From: Beta vulgaris subsp. vulgaris
Lineage: Eukaryota; Streptophyta; Magnoliopsida; Caryophyllales; Amaranthaceae
Length of the DNA stretch: 64,000 nt
Direction: 5' to 3'
Assembly (NCBI RefSeq): GCF_026745355.1
Contig: NC_079209.1
Coordinates: 4,076,507-4,140,506 of the forward strand
Shown one piece after another: positions 59,741 to 64,000 of this stretch. The position numbers and the translations under genes were made by a program. The notes under the pieces were generated by a model. The model was not told the origin of the DNA, made no database searches, and saw only the letters and a program-made list of their open reading frames with translations. How positions within the stretch are numbered: position 1 is the first letter of the stretch; each line of letters opens with the position of its first letter.

Positions 59741-59930
59741 CTCTTCGAAAGTTCTGCAGTACTGATGCATGTCGCTGCCGTGAAATCTCTTGTCTTTGCT
59801 CTTCGTCAACTGTCACAACAGTCCCTTCCTGGAATAGCTGGTGGTTTTCCTGCATCATCAAGTCAGAAAATTGGAAGCATTAGTTTTTCTATTGAGAGGA
59901 TGCTGTCTATCCTTGTGAATAATGTCCACA
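59741..59930 (+). pseudogene. MON2: MON2-like exon (LFESSAVLMHVAAVKSLV)
   Basis: Acceptor ATGTTGTAG, donor CCACA|GTACGTG; 190 nt and open. It reads LFESSAVLMHVAAVKSLVFA, LRQLSQQ and KIGSISFSIERMLSILVNN, strongly typical of plant MON2. No following exon (RVEPLWD region) is seen in the remaining 4 kb of the window. Confidence 0.78.
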
Positions 59931-61441
59931 GTACGTGTTTATAGTTTTCACAGCTTTATTGCTTCCTCCTTAAACTTTTGGCATTTCATTTCTTATATGA
60001 GCTTTCTCCTATGTTTGTTTGAATGGTCAGTGCTATGTTAGTTGTTAAAATTTAAAGACAAAAAGTACCCGAACCTCACTCACACGCATCCGCTCCGACT
60101 CCAAATGCTTGATATATCTACAACTTACTTATGCAATCAAATAATACAATTTTGATTCATTAAAGCATTACAGACAAATCTGGAAAAGCAACAATTTAGA
60201 ATCATGCATTTCAAGAAAGCAATTCAAAGTGTAAACAAACAAATTTATCAAAGTAGCTTGAGCACAAGCGAGAATATGAGTATAAGAAATAATAAGGAAA
60301 AAAAAGTTACAAATATAATTATTTTTTTTAGATTCATGTATTTAGTTCTAGTTCTAATTTGATTTAATTCTGCACAAATGCTTAAATTGTTACATTTACT
60401 CTTCTATCACTATTTCAAAGTATGCTATTTTTATTGTTTAACTACTTTTGATTGTCTTGCAAACTATAAATCAAATACATAAGTATAATTAGTAAAAGCA
60501 AGAGAAATAAATATAGTGAAAAATGAAGGAAAGGGAAAAAAAGCACACAAAGCAAAAGACTTTTTGCTCATCAGTCATCACATGGGGGGAAAGGGTTAGG
60601 AATTGTGGGAAATTTAACTAAAAATGAAAAAAAAGTGGAATTATTACAAGTATTATTTAACAACCAAAAAAAAAAAGAAAATGTTGCAAATATTTCGTAA
60701 TGGAGGATGTATAACCTCACTCAATTTTTTCTCATATTGAAATTTTTTTGGTTCATCTTGGAAATTATGCTCATTTAATTATATTAAATGAACATACATT
60801 GCAAATGCAAAAAAAAAAAAAAAAAAATGAAAAAGAGTGAAGTTGTATGGTAAATTTTGCCCAATGGTATGTGATTCTAAATAGAATATCCCTTATCTAT
60901 TATTAATATTATTACTAGTTTAGTCCCATGCGTTGTACGATTTATTTTGTTTTTATTTTTGGTAAGAAAAGAAAAACATATTTTTTCGATTTCTTTCAAA
61001 AAAGCTACACTCATAATCTTATTAATTTTTTAAAAATAATCTCATTAAATTTTGATTGAAGCATTTATTGTTTAAGATTTTCAAACTAAATAATTAATAT
61101 AATTAATAATCTCATTGAATCTTGAAGGAAGCATTAATTATTTAGATTTAATATTAGGTAGATAAAAAAATTACTCATTAAAAAATAAATGAAGTCAATA
61201 ATAGCTTGGAGGGAATTTTTTTTATGAGAATGTGACATGTAGCCATAGATAACGTAACATTAGCATAGCCTATTTTAGTAATTATGTATAGATTGATTAT
61301 ATCTATCTATTATCTAAAATTAGGTCACTTTCTTTACCGTGAAGTGCTGCCTTGAAAGAAAGGCGAAACCCTTCTCTACCCGATAGAGAAACCCTCCTTC
61401 TGGTTGCCCTCCGCCGTGGCGGCAGCGCTCCTTAGTCATTC
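59931..61441. other. Gene-poor AT-rich stretch
   Basis: No exon or gene recognised. A-runs (60789-60827) and short AT repeats only. Confidence 0.4.
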
Positions 61442-62505
61442 ATGGCTGAGGAGATCACTAATATTGTTTCCAATTACGCATAGATGATGAAGAGGACCAA
61501 ATTCTTGATCTTGAAGCGGTGAACCCTAATAACGAGAACACCGTATCTTTACTATTATTGGGACGATTACTTACAGAACGGAATTATAATGTCGAAGCTT
61601 TTAAAAGAACAATCACCACAGTATGGGCTCCGAAGCATGGCATTGTTATTAGGGTTCTTAGCCCTAATTTATATGCGTTTCAGTTTTTTCATTGGCGTGA
61701 TATGATGAAGGTTCTTGACGGTCGACCGTGGTGCTTTGATAATATGCTTGTTTTGCTTAAAGAAGCCGACGGAGATGAACAACCAGACCAGGTATCTTTA
61801 ATCCATTCTCCGTTTTGGATTCGTTTGAAAATTTTGCCTTTTAACAGTAGATCCAATGATGTTGTTAAGGCTTTAATTGGTAATATGGGTGAAATTCTTG
61901 AAATGGAGGAAGATGTTTTAGGCTTTGGTAGGTATCGTCGTGTTAAAGTAATGCTTGATGTTTCCAAACCAAACCATTACGACGTTTTCGAAAAATGAGG
62001 GACAGGAAAGGGAAGGAAATTCAGGTTGATTTCTCTTATGAACGTCTCCCTTATTTTTGCTTGGCTTGTGGTGTTATGGGGCATTCTGAGAAGGACTGTC
62101 ATTCAGTCCTTGAAGAAGATAAATGTGAAAACTTGGTTGGCATCTGGGTTTGAAAGCTACTCCACGAAAAGGCAGAACAAAAGAGCTTGAGGAGGAGAGC
62201 AAATTTCGTAGCTGTAAGAAAATTCTTTTTGATGATGCAAGTGCAGTTTCATTGGTGAATAATGAAGAGAAAGGGACTGAATCTTCTTTAAATACTGTTG
62301 CAAAGGGCAAAAAATGGAAATGGTATCTAATAGATGGTCCCAAAGCCTATTAACTTGTGTCGTGTATTTTAAATCAGTGGTAAATATCGTTGTAGACCAC
62401 GGGGCTAGCCCGACATGACAATGGCTTCCTCCATCATCATAGCCCATTGATTTTGTTTTGGGCTCGGATTTCTTTATTTGTCAAGGCAATGAGCTAAAAA
62501 AAAAA
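61442..62505 (+). pseudogene. LINE ORF1 relic (DUF4283 and zinc knuckle)
   Basis: MAEEITNIVSNY at 61442 is followed by a shift, then DUF4283 from about 61470 to 61998 (LLLLGRLLTERNYNVEAFKR, FQFFHWRDMMKVLDGRPW, SPFWIRLKILPFN). A second shift precedes a CCHC knuckle (CLACGVMGHSEKDC, about 62055-62100). It is homologous to ORF1 of the LINE at 24831. ORF2 is absent and the sequence passes to a poly(A) run at 62494-62505, so it may be an internally deleted LINE. No target duplication found. Confidence 0.75.
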
Positions 62506-64000
62506 AATCTTTCGATGTACCATACTTATAATATGATCGAATAGTAGGGTGTATAGTAAAATGTGTAAGATAATGTCATGTGGATAGTTCACAATGTGTT
62601 AGAAGCTAGCATCATCCCTAAGTCCCAACTATGTCATCAATAGCCGATAATAAAGCCACGTGAATAGGTTATTCACATTATGTTTTAGAATTTGTTATTT
62701 TTATAAATAATATGCTAAACGGCTACTATTAAGCCTAATCACGATAAAGGGAAAATCTGAAAAATGAAAAATGAAAAATGAAAAATATTCAAACACAACT
62801 GTAAATGTATTAATATGCAGTACTTTTAATTACTCCCGTCAAACCCATGCAAATCATAAGATTTCATCGTTCTCAATCATCTAAAGGTTAGGACCTTCTT
62901 CCTCCGTTCTTTTCATATTGCAACAATGAGATTTTCACACTATTCACTCACCACCATCTAGCTATCTATTGTCATTTTTTACGCAAGGAAATATATAATC
63001 ATGTGGGGTCTTGTTAGATTCGTCTCGATGTATACTTGCAAAATATCAAATTTGTATAATTTTTACTACAAAGTAACTAAATACATTAACAGTTGAATGT
63101 GTGCATTGACAAGCCTGAAAACTCAATTGTTGCAATAGAAAAAGAACGGAGGAAGTATATTAGAGTTCAAATTCCTATTTTTGTTTCGAGGTATTCCCGA
63201 TTTATTGTAAATAATACGTCCACCAACCTCGTATACTTAATTAATTATTACCACCTGCTTAAGCTTTGTCATTCCTTACCTCAATATTCAATCCAAATAT
63301 AAGTGCTAAATTTTAGTACTGTTACATCTATTTCATTTAATTCGTGATCCTTTTAAGTAAACACTATTTAGTTTTCTCCTTTACAATTACAAATGACTAA
63401 CAGTATACCAATTATAAGAATGTTTCCATAGAAACAACACATTAATCGTTGTTTGTATTATTCACAATGTTTTTTCTATTCAATAAATTATCATAGGTTT
63501 ATACTTTTTTGTTAAATGATAATGCAATCTTACTTATGGTGAAAATGTTGATTTACACATTGATATGATGTGTTAATAACTTAATATAGTTGTTAGATAA
63601 TTTACTTTGTAATTATGCCATAGCTTAAATTAGCTAAAGAACAACAACAAAAAAGTTTGAGATAAGTGATTCAATTACTTAATTAGCTAAACAAAATACT
63701 TCATAAAAATAACAATTAGTAGCTTACTATTACGATTAATTTCCTTATTTTGATTTCTTTTTCTTTCCATTCTACCTTGAGCCAAACATCCTTCTAAATT
63801 CAGTTTACCCAATCACTCCTAACCGCGAGCAAGGTCAAGTAACAGTTAGTATATGGTGGACTCGTGTCTACCATTGGAATGGTAGACACGGGCCAAAACA
63901 CAATCCAAAAAACATAAAACGTGTGAAACTAATGTACATCAATTGCTATTCAATGAGCATGTTAAACTAATGTGCATCAATTATTCTCCAACGAACATAT
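62506..64000. other. Gene-poor stretch to the right edge
   Basis: No gene seen. A (GAAAAAT)n run lies at about 62758-62787. MITE-like GATGTACC / CGGAGGAAG words are too weak to call. Confidence 0.35.

Noticed and set aside
61442..62505. Host DUF4283 gene
   Set aside because: It is frameshifted, matches LINE ORF1 and leads into a poly(A) run.

Overview
The window is plant nuclear DNA from a core eudicot: spliced genes with eudicot-type introns, AT-rich intergenic DNA, and plant-specific transposon families (Stowaway and Tourist MITEs, short hAT elements, Helitrons, a TRIM, Copia, a Gypsy-type solo LTR and plant L1 LINEs with DUF4283 ORF1 and RNase H ORF2). A ribosome-inactivating-protein-like ORF would fit Caryophyllales, but I cannot fix the species. 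I see no rRNA, tRNA gene, CRISPR array or prokaryotic operon.

Left arm (1-15.3 kb), genic. An intact three-exon TPR protein gene (+, 1098-5262) has a 603-bp hAT element in its second intron. An intact two-exon CBSX5-like CBS-domain gene (-, 12131-8620) has MITEs in its intron and a TATA box. A tentative small spliced gene lies at 15250-14257 (-).

Middle (15-34 kb), gene-poor and transposon-rich. It holds a 31-32 bp minisatellite, hAT elements with clear target-site duplications (TSDs), LINE remnants, and a nearly complete 8.9-kb L1 LINE (-, 24831-33737). The LINE is split by a 2.6-kb solo LTR in ORF1 and a 576-bp hAT element in ORF2. Both insertions have exact TSDs, and arithmetic removal keeps both frames.

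Right arm (34-60 kb), a shattered host gene. Pieces that I read as MON2 (HEAT-repeat trafficking protein) exons lie on both strands. Four are on + (46.3, 52.9, 54.1/59.3 and 59.7 kb) and four on - (37.5, 36.0, 35.0 and 34.5 kb), with order and strand scrambled. A decayed LINE fills a small intron, a young Copia element (LTRs differing at 1 of 251 bases) sits inside a coding exon, and a TRIM with identical LTRs sits in another exon. Between them are an RIP-like ORF (39743-38697), an LTR element whose 5' LTR carries a Helitron, and a composite at 40390-41827.

The most unusual structure is that composite. Two 183-bp hAT-type MITEs bracket an F-box pseudogene that is circularly permuted: the C-terminal half comes first, then the N-terminal half. 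The 8-bp outer flanks match each other, and the 8-bp inner flanks match each other. The permutation point is exactly the inner target-site duplication. This indicates integration of a circular (or tandem-derived) gene copy through MITEs.

Homology statements rest on recognition of protein motifs, not on searches.
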